From Coriaria nepalensis (lineage: Eukaryota > Streptophyta > Magnoliopsida > Cucurbitales > Coriariaceae), in the NCBI GenBank assembly GCA_027186245.1, contig CP114485.1, positions 3,472,001-3,536,000 of the forward strand: a DNA stretch of 64,000 nt, given 5' to 3'. Positions 11,356-23,487 of the stretch are shown here, in pieces. Below the pieces are notes generated by a model. That model was given only the letters and a program-made list of their open reading frames with translations, was not told the DNA's origin and ran no database searches. Numbering within the stretch: position 1 is the first letter of the stretch; every line of letters begins with the position of its first letter. Position numbers and translations under genes: made by a program.

Positions 11356-13898
11356 TGTTTTTTTATCATTTCAAATATACATTCACTCCTCTTTCTTAAG
11401 TAGTTGAAAGTCCTTTAAAGTTTTCTGCTGGCATGCACGCTCATTTTTATATTTCTATTTTTCTATTTTATATTAGTTGTCATTAAGGAGATAGTGGAAG
11501 ATGAGAAACCAGCCAATGCAAATGCACAATCTAGAGAACAGAAGAAGAACAAATCTGGTGACTCCAAGAATGATCGTACTCCACAAAATCAGATTGTCCT
11601 CAAGAGAGATGTTCAAGACAGTGTTCTTGAAAGTGAAGATGAAGATGGTTTTCCAATCTCTACCAAAAATAAAAGCAAATCGACTTCGTGGAAGCCTGAA
11701 GCAGAAGTAGCAACAGAACATAAAAATAAGAAAACAGTTGAAGATTCAAAGAAGAGGAAAGTAGAGGATGTTGATGACAAGACCAGCTTAAAAACACAAG
11801 TTGAGAGCAATGACCAAGATGATAAGACTGAAAGGTGAGATCATCAAATTTGAGCAATTGATTTACTTTTTATGTACTATGCTTCCGCAGCGGAGTAGGG
11901 GTCATCTCTACCTTTTGTAAATCCACTATTTTCCTCCATGAAAAAGAGCGGGCGTGGGTATTATTGGGCATAACTATCATGCTTCCTTATTATTTGTCTA
12001 CGACCTATTGAGCTTAGTGAGGATTTAATTCATTTATTTCCTATACTGAAGTTTCAAAAACTCTTGCAGGAAAAAGCAGAAAAAGAAGAAGAAACAAAAG
12101 AAACTGAATAAAGAGGAAAATGCTCAGGAAATCAATAGTGATAGCCATATGGCGGTTGGAGAGCAACCCGAGGAAGTGAAGAGCCCTAATCTGGAGCAGA
12201 CTTCACTGGCTGGAAATAAGGCCCAAAAAAGGCATTCTGAAGAGAGGTGATTACTTTTTTTGCAATTTAGTCTTTTTCAAACTTCTGAAATAATGCTGTA
12301 ATGCAATCACACTTTCAGAACATGTTTGTGAGTGAGGTTGTTGGGTACATGTCTGTGTTCTCATATTCTCTCTTCTTGGTTCCTCAAATGCTGCTTTTCT
12401 GGAGTATGCAATAACTAAAAATTCCATGTTGAAATTGATGCTCTATGCACCACTGGATTTTAATTAAGAAGCAGTCCTATTTACCTAGAGACTGTCCCTT
12501 ACCCCGATGATAGTAATAACAGAATTTCAGAAAAGGCTTAAGTCACCAAAAATATTCCCCCCTTCCTCTCACACATTGCTGACTATGTACTGATCACCAT
12601 AGTTGTCTATATCATGTGCAGGAGTCCTGGCGATGATGTAGGCCTTGTTAATTGTGAAAGTCAGTCCGAGGAGAAGAAAAAGAAGAAGAAGAACAAGAAG
12701 AAGACCAAAGAGATTGAAGGAGGAGATAAGGTAGAGAAATCAGTTACAGCTGTAGGGGAACAGAACAAATCAAATTTAGTGCCAGAGGAGGCAGATAAAG
12801 TCAAGTCATCTCAAGTGCGAACATATGCTAATGGATTAATCATTGAGGAAGTAGCAATGGGCAAACCAGATGGAAAACGAGCTACTCCTGGGAAACAGGT
12901 TAATAGCTATCCACTTTCCTTTGGTTTAAGTTGCCAACACTTGATTTTGTAATTTAAGCCCCCCTCCCATATCTATAGCTAAGTAATGACTCTGTTACCC
13001 CATTTTGCTTTTAATTTTTCCAACTCTTGTTATCCCATTTATTCCTTGCATTGTAACACTAATCATGAGCGATGTATTCCAACTAACAGGAGATAATTTT
13101 CTCGGTTTCAGGTGAGTGTTCACTACATTGGCAAGCTAAAAAAGAATGAAAAAATATTTGATTCAAATGCAGGAAGAGCACCCTTCAAGTTTCGCTTAGG
13201 TAAAATTTATTTGACAGATGATATGAACTACCCAATTTTTTGTTAGAATCTCCCTTTTTCCCTTTTTTTAATTAAATTATTTAAATATCCTTTGCTGGCC
13301 GTGTAGGTGTTGGACAAGTTATAAAGGGATGGGATGTTGGGGTTAATGGTAAATATTGAGATTTAGAAAGACGTCATCTAGATCTGATTGTTTATAAATT
13401 CGATTCTCATCATTTTCTTTGCCAAAGTAACACCAATTTGTTCTGTTGAATTTGTATTAGGTATGCGAGTTGGGGACAAGAGGAGACTTACAATTCCACC
13501 ATCAATGGGGTATGTGAAGTTCATGTATTTAAAATCTCTGCTTTGCTCTCAAAAATAGTTTTAGAAGACAGATTTCCAAACATTCCCACATTTTTTGAAA
13601 ATGTGGTTTCTACCTAGTGATGAACAACTGAGGCTAAAAGATAACTTAAAGGTTTGTTCATAACCATAGGTTTTCCTATATGAAAAAGTCTCTTGGATGA
13701 AAATAATTCATATATTGTATGAGCGTGTAGCAAAAAGTCATATTCAATTAAAGAAAAATATAAAATATATTGCTTACCTCCTCTGCAAAGTTTGTTTACA
13801 CATGATAATGATGCAGATATGGAGCAACGGGTTCAGCACCGAAGATACCCCCTAATGCATGGCTCGTGTTTGATGTCGAATTAGTTGATGTTCGTTGA
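10153..13898 (+). CDS. FKBP53: Nuclear FKBP-type peptidyl-prolyl isomerase / histone chaperone, FKBP53 type
   Basis: Eleven exons: 10153-10165, 10493-10566, 10762-10997, 11127-11263, 11477-11834, 12070-12246, 12622-12898, 13112-13199, 13307-13348, 13461-13509 and 13817-13898. All borders are GT-AG and the phases join to 510 aa. The N-terminus (MGFWGIKVKPGKPY, then CPLNLEF and CIHLSGYF) is the nucleoplasmin-like fold of plant nuclear FKBPs. The middle has acidic runs (residues about 105-150) and Lys-rich runs. The C-terminal ~100 aa is a complete FKBP domain with VHYIGKL, IFDSN, VIKGWDVGV, GYG and WLVFDVEL, so the rapamycin/FK506-pocket residues look intact. Arabidopsis FKBP53 is a histone chaperone that represses rDNA. 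The LESEDEDGFPI and SSQVRTYANGLI segments match my memory of FKBP53 rather than FKBP43. Its first exon is only 13 nt. Confidence 0.95.
11323..11356. repeat. (TA)n microsatellite in FKBP53 intron 4
   Basis: TA run with one C interruption, lying wholly inside the intron between exons 4 and 5. Confidence 0.9.
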
Positions 13899-14350
13899 AA
13901 ATTGCTGCAAATACCCCATTGAGATGTGTTTTGAAGCTTTTGATGCTGTGAGAATACTCTTCAAAATGAAGATCGTGTTTTGTTTCTTTGAATATGACGT
14001 TTTAGATCCATCCACCAAGGGTCAATTTTGTTGTAAAAGACATTTCGTCATATTAAACTAAAAAGTTTTTACTTGAAGTTTTGCTGGGTAAAAACGGATC
14101 GTAGTGAATTGCGTAATAGTTGGATAAATTTTTGGATTGGCTTTGAAATGCCTTTTTGCTTCCAAATGAATTGCTTCCAAATGAGAAACCGGAATTGGAT
14201 TTTCATTTGGTATGATCAAAATGAGATTTTGATTATTAGATCGTGGGGTTCTAAACCAAATTTTTTTTAATGCTCAGGAGTTTGTCTTAAACCAATATTT
14301 AATAATGTTTCAGATGAACATAAGAAAAGCCAATTTAACTACATGTCGCT

Positions 14351-17300
14351 TTAGACTCGTATCATTGACTTGATTTGTGTTTTAGGAAGCACAACAAAAC
14401 CAGCCCTTCTTTCCTCGAACGAACACTCCACCTCTTCCGCAATATCTTCACCAACATGAGCAGGATGAGAAGGAGGGGGGAGAGCAGGTGTCATAGCCAA
14501 CTGCATTTGAACCGATACAGTTGAAGGTGTAGAAGGTACTGGAACATTTGTCATTGCCTTTGGAGTCTTGTTGTTTTCTTCATTTGAGAAAGATGAAATG
14601 GTCTTCAAAGGAGTAGTAGGGCATAAAGGGACGACGCTAATGTTGTTGCTTATTGGAAATGATTTCTGTAATGACTCCCCATATCTTGCGTGCAAATCAT
14701 CAGATAAGTTTGTCCTGTTGTTTGTGGGTGTTGCTGCAGAAGAAATGGGTGAGAAAGGTTTCCGGATCATGGGCGATTCTGGTTCACGAGCATTTGCACC
14801 AAATGCATGTTTTTTCACAGGAAGACCAGCTACGTCTAACCTCCTACCTATAATAATTACCAAAAAAGAAAAACATTGCATTTTGTAACCACTCTGAAAA
14901 GAAAATAAAGAAATATACGAGCATTACAAATTTATGTAATGAGAAACTCACCAGCTGATAAGGCACTGAATTCATCATCCTGGTGATAATGTTTTTCAGT
15001 TTTGTGTACCTGATCGCTTTTCCTAGCCGGCCGGGCATTGGGCTTGGGTGTTTGAATCATTGCTCCTCCAAGGGAGAGTCTTCTATTGCTCGTGCTCCCA
15101 CCTCCTGTGGACATTCTAGGAGCTTTTTTCACACATTGGGACTTCGATGGGCTTGGTTTAGACCCGTAAAGTGCCTCTTGTTCTGCTATTAGTTGTCCCT
15201 GAAGTTTCTTATGGTCCTGAATTTTGGGAAGATTTCATGCAGGTCAGTCATAATAAGGTCAATTTTTTTCCAAATTTGAAGGAATTACTCCATAGTCGAT
15301 ACCCGTTGTCTTCTCTGCTCTTCCTCCTTTTCTTGCCTTAAGATTGTATACTCTTCAAGCATAGAGAGGAGACCTACCTAAGGAATAGCAGATAACATAC
15401 AAAAAATTCGAATTGAAGGAATAGTAGTTGGGGAAATTTTTTTGTGACTATAACATTCAGAGATCCTATGAAGCACTTACACCATCAAATGTGAACTCAA
15501 TGCCTCTCTCCTTCTCCCATGCGATGGTTTTCGAAGCCAATGCATCTACCATACCTGCATGTATTTTACAGGCATTTTAATAAAGAAATATGGAGGGGAA
15601 GCGAAGAGATATAGCAGAAGGAAGCTCAGGAAGATAGTAAAGGAATCTTGTTTTCATTAAAGTCATTGGTCAAAAAACGAAAAAGTACATCGTCATAAAG
15701 TTCACTGAAAAAGTATACCTGGAAGTTTGTTTACTAGATTCCGAGCTTTCTCAGCTCGCTTGAGAGTGAGATGCGCGCCTCTTCCAGCATTGTATCGGTT
15801 TTCATCCTGAACAAACCAACAAAACTGATAATTAAGCCCCCCAAAAAAAAAAAATTATATTCTATGAGACCAAAAATCATTGTGAATGATGGAAAAGACT
15901 TAACCCTATTATACTCCTCAAGCCAGCATTCCTCGTCACATGCAGTTAGCCACTTCTCCACTTTTTCAAGAATATCTTTCCTAGTAAAAGCTTCCTCTTT
16001 AACATTAGAAATTTGAAGCTCGATTTGTTCAAGAATAGAAGAAGGATTGACAGCCCCTGCATCAAAAAGAAAGATACATATCAGTCAAAGGATAAAGAGA
16101 GAAATGGGAAAATAAATCTAAACAGCGAGATTCAAAAGCAGAGTATATTATTGAAGAAATAATTACCAGAGTCTATAGCTTCAATTGCATATTCCATTCC
16201 CATGTCTTCTTCTGGGACCATATGTGTCTTTCTGCAGATCTCCTCCAGCTCAGATCTTTTCTTGAGAACAAGTTCTTTTATTTTGCTCGATTTCAATGCT
16301 TCCAATCGAAGTACCTCTGCTTCCACCTGCACCATCACAGTGAATTAATAAACCGAGACAGAAAAGATGGTTAAGATGATTATTTTTTTCACCAACTTAC
16401 ATAATTAATGGATTCTTCAGAAAGAGTGTTTGGTTCTGTTATTTCATCTTCTGATGATGCTATATTGCATGTTATGTTTTGGAACATCTGCTGCTCTTCT
16501 ATTGGTGTATCCATCAGGTTCCAAAGCTCCAACATGGTAGTGGCAAGATCTTGGACCTACAAGACAGGAGTTAAACATTAATTGGGTGAAAGGGCAGTTC
16601 TTTGGAATAGAAGATTCCCTAAAAACAAATCTTTGGGGGGGTCAGAAAAAAGAAGAGGAACCCTCACCTTCTGCATTCTCTGTACTTTGATCTCTCTCAA
16701 GCTTTTTATTGCAGCAGTCAACTGCTCGATGGTGTTGCTAGAAATATTCTTAGTTTCTTCAGAATCAGCAAGAGCAGGATGAATTTTATCAACTACCTGC
16801 CTAAAATCCATACCAAGCACCGAAGAGAGCGAGTGCAAAATGCAGAGATGGTCATGAACCAGTATCAGTCGATCATTCTACAGAAGATGAGAGATGTAGT
16901 TTAATCAGTAAAGAGACAGCTTTGAAAGTGAAAGGTTTTACACTAGATATAATACTGAGAGAAAAAGTAATTCTACCTTTTCCTTCTGAAGTGCATTCAA
17001 CTGCCTATGAAATTCTTCAAGCCTCCTGAGTGATAAATCAGAATCGTCCATGACTATCTTTGAAGGTTTGTATTCTGATCCATAGATCTCACTTGAGAGC
17101 TTTTCTACCTGGTCAATGACTTCTAGAAATTGATTTCTTCGGTCTGATTTTCTCTTCTTCATTTCTTCCAGTTGCGGGAGAATTTGTCTGAGCTCATCTT
17201 TCAAGCTCCCAAGCTTTTGATCAGACTGAAAAAAATAAAGTGACAAACTTATAAGAATCACAGCATTAATAATTGACTGAAATTTTCAACGAAGAAGTAG

Positions 17301-17917
17301 TCCCAAGTCGCATTGGTTATGAGAATTTCTATTTTCAGGGAAATATTGATATTGTACAGAAACTATACCGAATCCAGCATATTCTTGCCAACTTTGGAAT
17401 GAATTTCATAACCCAAACTAGAAAATAAACGGCAGAGTAGAATCAAAATTGCTATCCAAACTGGAGCAGATATTAGTATGGAATGTGATCCTGACCTGCC
17501 GAATATGGACTGGGCGCTCCCCCATAGAAGAACATATAGCTGCTAATTCTGCTTCAGAATCAGCAATTGCTTGTCGTAGTTGAGCCCTATATCGATTTGC
17601 TTGATCTACTTTTCTTCTGTAAACTTCTAAACACTCTTGTTCAAGTTGAAGCAACATTTTGTCTCTTTCAGAATCAGACTCACCTACTTCATCCCATATT
17701 ATCTGATATATTTTAAGAAATATTGGGAAGAAAGAATGAGGTTAGTCTCTACATGTAACATTAAAGTCAGGAAAACCAGAGCATTAATTTTTTTATTGAG
17801 AGGGCAAGTGAAAAGGCATATGAATTAGAAAGTCCAAGAAAAAACCTGAAGTTCATATAACAACGATCCACACGTTGTTTCCACTTGAAGAAGTGGATCA
17901 TTTTGGACCTCACGCAT
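14351..17917 (-). CDS. MAP65-3: 65-kDa microtubule-associated protein, MAP65-3/PLEIADE type
   Basis: Twelve coding exons on the minus strand: 17917-17846, 17702-17496, 17225-16977, 16877-16668, 16556-16401, 16326-16167, 16056-15905, 15806-15719, 15554-15481, 15377-15303, 15216-14952 and 14847-14351. Phases join to 734 aa, close to the ~707 aa of Arabidopsis MAP65-3. The Ase1/PRC1/MAP65 coiled-coil body includes [19 protein letters not shown], the spectrin-like [17 protein letters not shown] and [12 protein letters not shown]. The Ser/Arg/Pro-rich tail carries [37 protein letters not shown] and a C-terminal CSFEERR motif, which set MAP65-3 apart from MAP65-1. MAP65-3 bundles antiparallel microtubules at the phragmoplast midzone and is needed for cytokinesis. 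Non-coding 5' exons may extend towards 18.4 kb. Confidence 0.96.
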
Positions 17918-18477
17918 ATTGGAGAGATTATACCTAAAAGAAAAATCCTTCACATTTACATAAATAGTATAAATAATTAGGAAGAAAAAAAAAATCAAAA
18001 TCTAGAAAGTAAACATTTCAATTTCTTTCCCTGTTTGTACATGGAAAAGTAATATAGTTTTACCCTCTTTATCAAAACCCTAGATCCTTCAAGACCTTTA
18101 CCGATCAGAACCACTCTGGAAATGAGGTTCAAACATGGAAGAATAATTATCGAAGCATAATTCAGCTAAAATTTAGTCCACGCGGATAAAATCCAAAAAT
18201 AGAAATGTAACCATAGTCAATAAAAATGGAGTTCACTCAAAAGGCAATTGCTGAGAAAAGAAGATAAACGGATAATGCAGCGGGTGCATATCTGAATTAA
18301 CGAACCTGAACAAGCGATCCGACAATGAGTTAAGAGGACTGAAATTTTCCTGGAACTAGGGCTTGTGGACTGTGATTTTCCTGGGAAAATGATAGTTTTC
18401 TCGGAAGGTGAGATTTGGCTGAAGGAGAATGTGACTACTTAGGAGATGTTTTGGATTTGTGAAGTAAAATTTCTAGC

Positions 18478-18497
18478 GAGAGAGAGAGAGAGAGAGA
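18478..18497. repeat. (GA)n microsatellite upstream of MAP65-3
   Basis: GA dinucleotide run about 560 bp upstream of the MAP65-3 ATG, probably promoter or leader. Confidence 0.85.
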
Positions 18498-18526
18498 AAT
18501 GGAGATGGAGGTAAGGACGTAAAGGA

Positions 18527-18531
18527 CCGTT
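18527..18531 (-). promoter_or_regulatory. Candidate mitosis-specific activator (MSA) core
   Basis: On the minus strand this reads AACGG within TTCAACGGTCC, about 610 bp upstream of the ATG. The core of the G2/M MSA element (bound by MYB3R factors) is AACGG, and cytokinesis genes such as PLE are expected MYB3R targets. Flanking bases fit the consensus only partly, so chance is possible. Confidence 0.35.
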
Positions 18532-18599
18532 GAAGAGCGCTACCATTTGAATTTCAAATTCGTGAAAAGGATAGAGGTGAGAGAGTGAGGAGGAGGAAG

Positions 18600-18990
18600 T
18601 TGCGAGTAAAAAATCAACAGTAAAAGGATAAAGGATTTAGATTCCCTGTTTGCGGGTGAGTGATGTAAAAAGCTTTTAGATGGCTAATCTTTTCATTTAT
18701 ATAATTATCTTAAATAAAGATAAATAAAATTTTTATAATTAAATAATATTAAAATAATTTTTATAATTAAAATTTTTAATTTTAATATTAGTTAATAATA
18801 AAATGTAAAATTAACCCCACCACACTATTCATATAGACTGTTTAACAGGCTTGGACTAGGCTCATCCGAGTACAGGCCAGGCCCGCACTGTGTCGACGGC
18901 CTGCCATGAGACTTGTTGGCTCATTCTTACTCAATAATCTGCCGTTCGGGCCCATTAAACCTATAAAGGTTTATTATGATCACTGATTGT
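18600..18990. other. Spacer with short direct repeats
   Basis: AT-rich spacer followed by a GC-rich patch. ACTCAATAATCTGCC occurs near 18930 and again near 19004; CTGCCATGAGACTTG occurs near 18901 and 19014. These lie just before the retroelement relic and may mark an insertion boundary. No gene seen. Confidence 0.4.
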
Positions 18991-18999
18991 TTTTCTTTT

Positions 19000-19900
19000 T
19001 TTTACTCAATAATCTGCCATGAGACTTGAACGAGATGTGTTTTCGTAGGGCTGTCGTCGTTTGTGTCTGGTCGTACTTTCATGCTTCTTGTTGTCTGAAT
19101 TTTATGGCCCAACCTCTTAAGAATATATTTTTTTTACTTTGGTGGTCGGTGTTCAACCGATCTACTCGGCTCCACAATGTTTGTCGCGCTTTGCATTTAA
19201 TCATATGTTGAGAGATTTGGTTGAGTCAGAAACAAGCAGTCTTTAATGGAGGAAAAATGAGAGCAGACGTGATTATCATTAAGGTGTCTCGTTGGTTGTC
19301 TAATTTAAAAGAGGCTTACCACATGAGTTCCTCCACTTCTATTTGGATAGTCAAATCCTTACTGGTCTTGGGTGCATTGTTCACCATCACATTTACAAGA
19401 CTCATATTATCTGCATTTGGTCTAGGCCTTCATTGGGTTCTTTCAAGTTGAGCATTGATGGTGCTTTTAAGCGTACGGGTTTGTCGGCTTGTGGCTGTCC
19501 TAGGGGATTTTTTTCTAAGAAGTTGATTGTCTTTTCAGGCGGAAGTTTGCTGATTGTTCTTAGGCATTCAATTTGCTTTTCACCGGAGTTTTTTTTTTCC
19601 CTTTAGATTGATGGTGACTCTTAAGTCCCTCGTTCAGGCCATTAGAGGTAATTATCCGGATTAGAGCTCCTTATATATTTAGTTATGATTCTTTTCCTCT
19701 ACTTATCTATTTATCATGTTTATAGGGAATGTAATAAGGTTATTGATAGTCTTGTAAACCATAATATTTTGGATTCTCAAATTTTTTATTTGGATAATTC
19801 TCTCCCTAATTCTATTAGAATCTATTTACATAAAGATAGGAGTGACATAATTATATCATTAGGAGAGCCTAATGATATAATAATTTTTTTTTTCTCTTTT
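19000..19900 (+). mobile_element. Relic of LINE-type retroelement (zf-RVT / RNase H region)
   Basis: Several short frames resemble, in order, the C-terminal part of plant non-LTR retroelement polyproteins: a Trp-rich patch (LLWWSVF) and QAVFNGG around 19130-19260; an RNase H-like start, FKLSIDGAFKR, near 19440-19480; LKSLVQAIRGN near 19620-19655; and HVYRECNKVIDSLVNH near 19710-19770. These correspond to the usual CxxVWxxRN, K.NVDGA, LVVQAI.G and REaNkvADxLA landmarks. Stops and frameshifts separate the blocks, so it is dead. The match is pattern-level only and no reverse transcriptase core is seen in the window. Confidence 0.5.
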
Positions 19901-19906
19901 CATTAA

Positions 19907-21242
19907 TTACAAAAAAATTGAAATCGGATTGATCAATGAAAAAAAAAAAAAAACTTAACAATCAATAAAATTAATTATTAGTGGTGCTGGCGATCTGCTC
20001 TTGTTCAGGTGTCTTGAGCGTTGCAGATGTTACTAGTTGTGCTGGCGATTCCTGTGCACCCGGTCGAGTTGAAGCTGTAAACTGTGATGTTGTCGTTTCG
20101 GCTTACGACTCTTAAACTTGAAGGTGAGCGAGCAGGTTGAGTATGGCGGGCCGTCATACTTTAAGTCACTACCATATGTTGAGGTAAGGACAGTGTCGAA
20201 TGAATGATGAGACTTCTTTTTTCCTTCCTGATGGGAGCTACATGCTGGTTGATGGATACTGAACCTCCCTTTCCATTTATGGCTCGAGTTTGTTTCTGTC
20301 TAGGTTGGTAACCTTTCCGATGTTGCGATGATTTGGGTGGTTGCTCTTGCTCGGAGTATATTGGTTGGTGAACTAGCCATGGATTCTCGAGTTTTTCGAA
20401 TTTCGCACTCCATTCCTCTAATTTCATTACTCATTTTGCTCGCAAAAGAACTGTGTATAAATTGTTCAATCAAGCTATCGAGCAAGATCAGCTGAAGAAG
20501 TTGAGAAATCATGGCTCATGATAGAAAATACAATAAGAGAGAGTGATTCTTAATTATACCTGATCCATAAATTTTTTTATGGATATAAGACATCATATTT
20601 ATAGATAAAAATTAATTTAACTTTGATAAAAAGATTATAAGATATAACAAACTTTCTTAAATCTTACATTTTTATTTCTAACAAATAAATTATATCATTT
20701 TAAATAATTTTAAATCAAATGATAATTTAAACGAGACATGTTTCATAATTAAATCGAAATATTTCTAATTTTATTTTTAATTTACGTAAAAAATTTATTA
20801 AACCATTTAGTACTATGTATTTAAAAAAAAATTCAAGATCCTCTGCAAAATTTAATGATATTATTTAAAATGAAATTATCAACTTGGATGATAAAATTGG
20901 TATTAAACAATTAAGTATTATTCAAGTTTCATAAAATTTCAATTCAAAGTTTTAAGTTACAACTAGTTAGATTTTAATTTTATGAAATTAAAATTTAAAA
21001 TAATATTATTTGAAAATGAAAAAAAGAAGAAAAGAAAGAGAAAAATAGTTAAATGAAAATTTACTTCCATGACTGCGTAATTGGAACCAAATTACAGAAA
21101 AGACCCTCTGCAAAACCCAATCGCAAAGAGAGCGAGAGGGAGAGAGAGGGGTAGAAGATGCTCCATGAAACAGAACAGACAAAAGCTCTTTAAGCCCATC
21201 AGCAAAACACCTTTCTAAACCATTTTCCTTGCCTAAGCAAAA
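19907..21242. other. AT-rich spacer upstream of CLPT1
   Basis: About 1.3 kb. Two minus-strand open frames between 20161 and 20512 encode unrecognised, partly basic peptides and may be a further repeat relic. From 20540 to 21050 the DNA is strongly AT-rich. A GA-rich leader (21125-21155) precedes the CLPT1 ATG at 21243. Confidence 0.45.
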
Positions 21243-23487
21243 ATGGCGTTTACTTCACTGAATCCAACTCTTCCACAAACTTCAATTGCCCTCTTCACAG
21301 ATTTGAAGTCTTTGCCTGCAAAACCCATCATTCCTCTTCCTCTCAGCTCTCTCTTTGGGTCCAAGCTCTCAATTAGTCTCTCAGATCCCACCCACCCCAG
21401 CTCCAAGTTTCATCCACGCGCCACCTCTTCTACGGTTTCTTTTAGCCTCCCTACTATGTGGGGTTTTCTCCTTTCCCATTCCCAATCTTCGCGCTTTAAT
21501 GAAATTGTATATATTCGATTAAATTCTAATTTCTGGGTTATTGTTTAATGAAAAATCTGTATTTGGGTTTGGTCTGATTTTCTGCAGGAAACCTGGTGGA
21601 GCTGATAAACTTCCAAAGTAAGTCTCTTTCACACAAATATGTAAAATTAGTGGTTTTAATGTGGATTGGGATGGTAATTGATTGCTGATTGGTGATGGGG
21701 TTTAGATGGTCAGCGAGGGCGATAAAGTCATTTACAATGGGAGAATTGGAGGCAAGGAAGCTCAAGTATCCGAATACTGGTACTGAGGCGCTTCTAATGG
21801 GGATTTTGGTTGAGGGTTAGTATTTTACTGCCATCCTTTTAAGCTCTTGTTTTTGGCTTGAATTTGTAATTTGGAGTTTACAGACTGTGATCAAGTTGAC
21901 TATGGTCATAGGCTTTTTGAGCATTGCTTCGGATTTTAGGCTCTGATGATTTCATATGTCATCATCATTTGCGTCACTCATATTTACTATCATTAATAAG
22001 TTTTTTTTTTTAAAATGGTTTTAGTATCAATGACCATTTTAGTTCAGGCTTAAGATTGTATATGACAGTAGAAACAATAGAAATCTCTTTGTGTGATCTT
22101 TATAGGAAAGCTATCTATGCAGCCAATTAGTTTGAGATTTGAGCATAGTTTATGTAGTCGAGTATATACTAGATAGTCTAGACTATTATTAAACCTGTAA
22201 ATTATTTCTGGAGCACTCATTCCGATGTTACTAATATTCCTGGAAGGGATGGTTTCTACAGACTTTTATCTGTATATGGTTTATACATGTGATGCATTTT
22301 TACTACAGTTTTGTTGCAATTTGATTGCATTTTCAGGTAAAAAGTCTATACTATCTTGCAGTAATGTTTTGAATGTGTATTGAGCTCAGTACTTGTTAAC
22401 TCTGTGGACTGTGTGGAGCCCTTTATTTCGTTCTTTCTATCCTTTGATAGCTAGGAGATAGCTGTTGATCTATCTTATATATGACTGTATTATTTGGGTG
22501 GGACCCACATTTTTTGCATCCTCTTTCAAACCATATTCTATGTTGTTTCCCATCATAGTAGATTCTTAAAGATTTTAGTGTTAAAAAGAAAAAAAGATGC
22601 TTGGTATAGGACACATTGAAGCTCACGATTAAATAGAATCTTATTCTTGTGGTGAAAAGTTATTTCACCTCATTGAGATATTGAAAGGAAAAGAGGTTTG
22701 CTTGAGCCGAGCCGAGCCAAACCAAGCTGAGCTACTCAGAGCTCGGTTGAAATCATTCAAGTGCTTGTATGAGGATGTCTAGGATTCATACCTATATGAC
22801 TAAAAATAATGAGGGAATCAGTGTTCGAGAGAGGCTCCGTGGCAGGCATATATAATTAGTTTAATGGCCTAAACTTGTACAGAACAGCCTCATAATTACT
22901 TCCTGCTTATGAAACAACTCAACATTTTTCTCTCCATAATCTTCTTTGCAGGAACAAGCGTAGCAGCTAAGTTTCTAAGGGCTAATGGAATTACACTTTT
23001 CAAAGTGCGAGAAGAAACCGTTAACCTTCTGGGAAAATCAGACATGTATTATTTCAGCCAAGAGCATCCGCCATTAACTGAACCAGCTCAAAAAGTCCTT
23101 GATTGGGCAATTGAAGAGAAACTAAAGTCAGGTAAATGTCCAAAAATGTACAAATTTCACGTGATTCAGTTTTGGTCATGTCCTCCAATAGTTCTGATAT
23201 TATCTACGGGAATATATAGGAGAAGATGGGGAAATAACAGCAGTGCATTTGCTTCTCGGGATATGGTCGGAAAAAGAATCAGCAGGTCACAAGATCCTGG
23301 AAGCTCTTGGTTTTGATGACGCAAAAGCCAACGAGCTCGCCAAATCTGTAAGTTACCATGTTACTCATACTCCCGCCAAACCTTACTATGTGTATGTATA
23401 TATATATCATGCTGATAATGTAGCCATTGTTACATGCAGATAAACAAGGACTTTACATTGAGCTTTAAGAAGGAAACCACTGTATAA
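21243..23487 (+). CDS. CLPT1: Chloroplast Clp protease accessory subunit ClpT1
   Basis: Six exons: 21243-21457, 21588-21617, 21706-21815, 22952-23131, 23220-23347 and 23440-23487; phases join to 236 aa, against about 238 for Arabidopsis CLPT1. Residues 1-~70 are Ser/Thr/Pro-rich and acid-poor, as expected for a plastid transit peptide. The rest is the Clp N-domain-like fold: KWSARAIKSFTMGELEARKL, GTEALLMGILVEGTSVAAKFL, EHPPLTEPAQK, HLLLGIWSEKESAGHKIL, ending LSFKKETTV. ClpT proteins bind the plastid ClpPR core and assist its assembly; they have no ATPase motif and none is seen here. Exon 1 is taken to end at 21457 (ACTAT|GTGGGG) because only this donor keeps the frame. Intron 3 is 1.1 kb. Confidence 0.96.

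Noticed and set aside
18901..19028. Short direct repeats as target-site duplication of the LINE relic
   Set aside because: The two repeats are both on the left side of the relic and no matching copy was found at its right end.
20161..20512. Two overlapping minus-strand frames
   Set aside because: Compositionally basic peptides without recognised domains; possibly retroelement debris but no landmark supports it.
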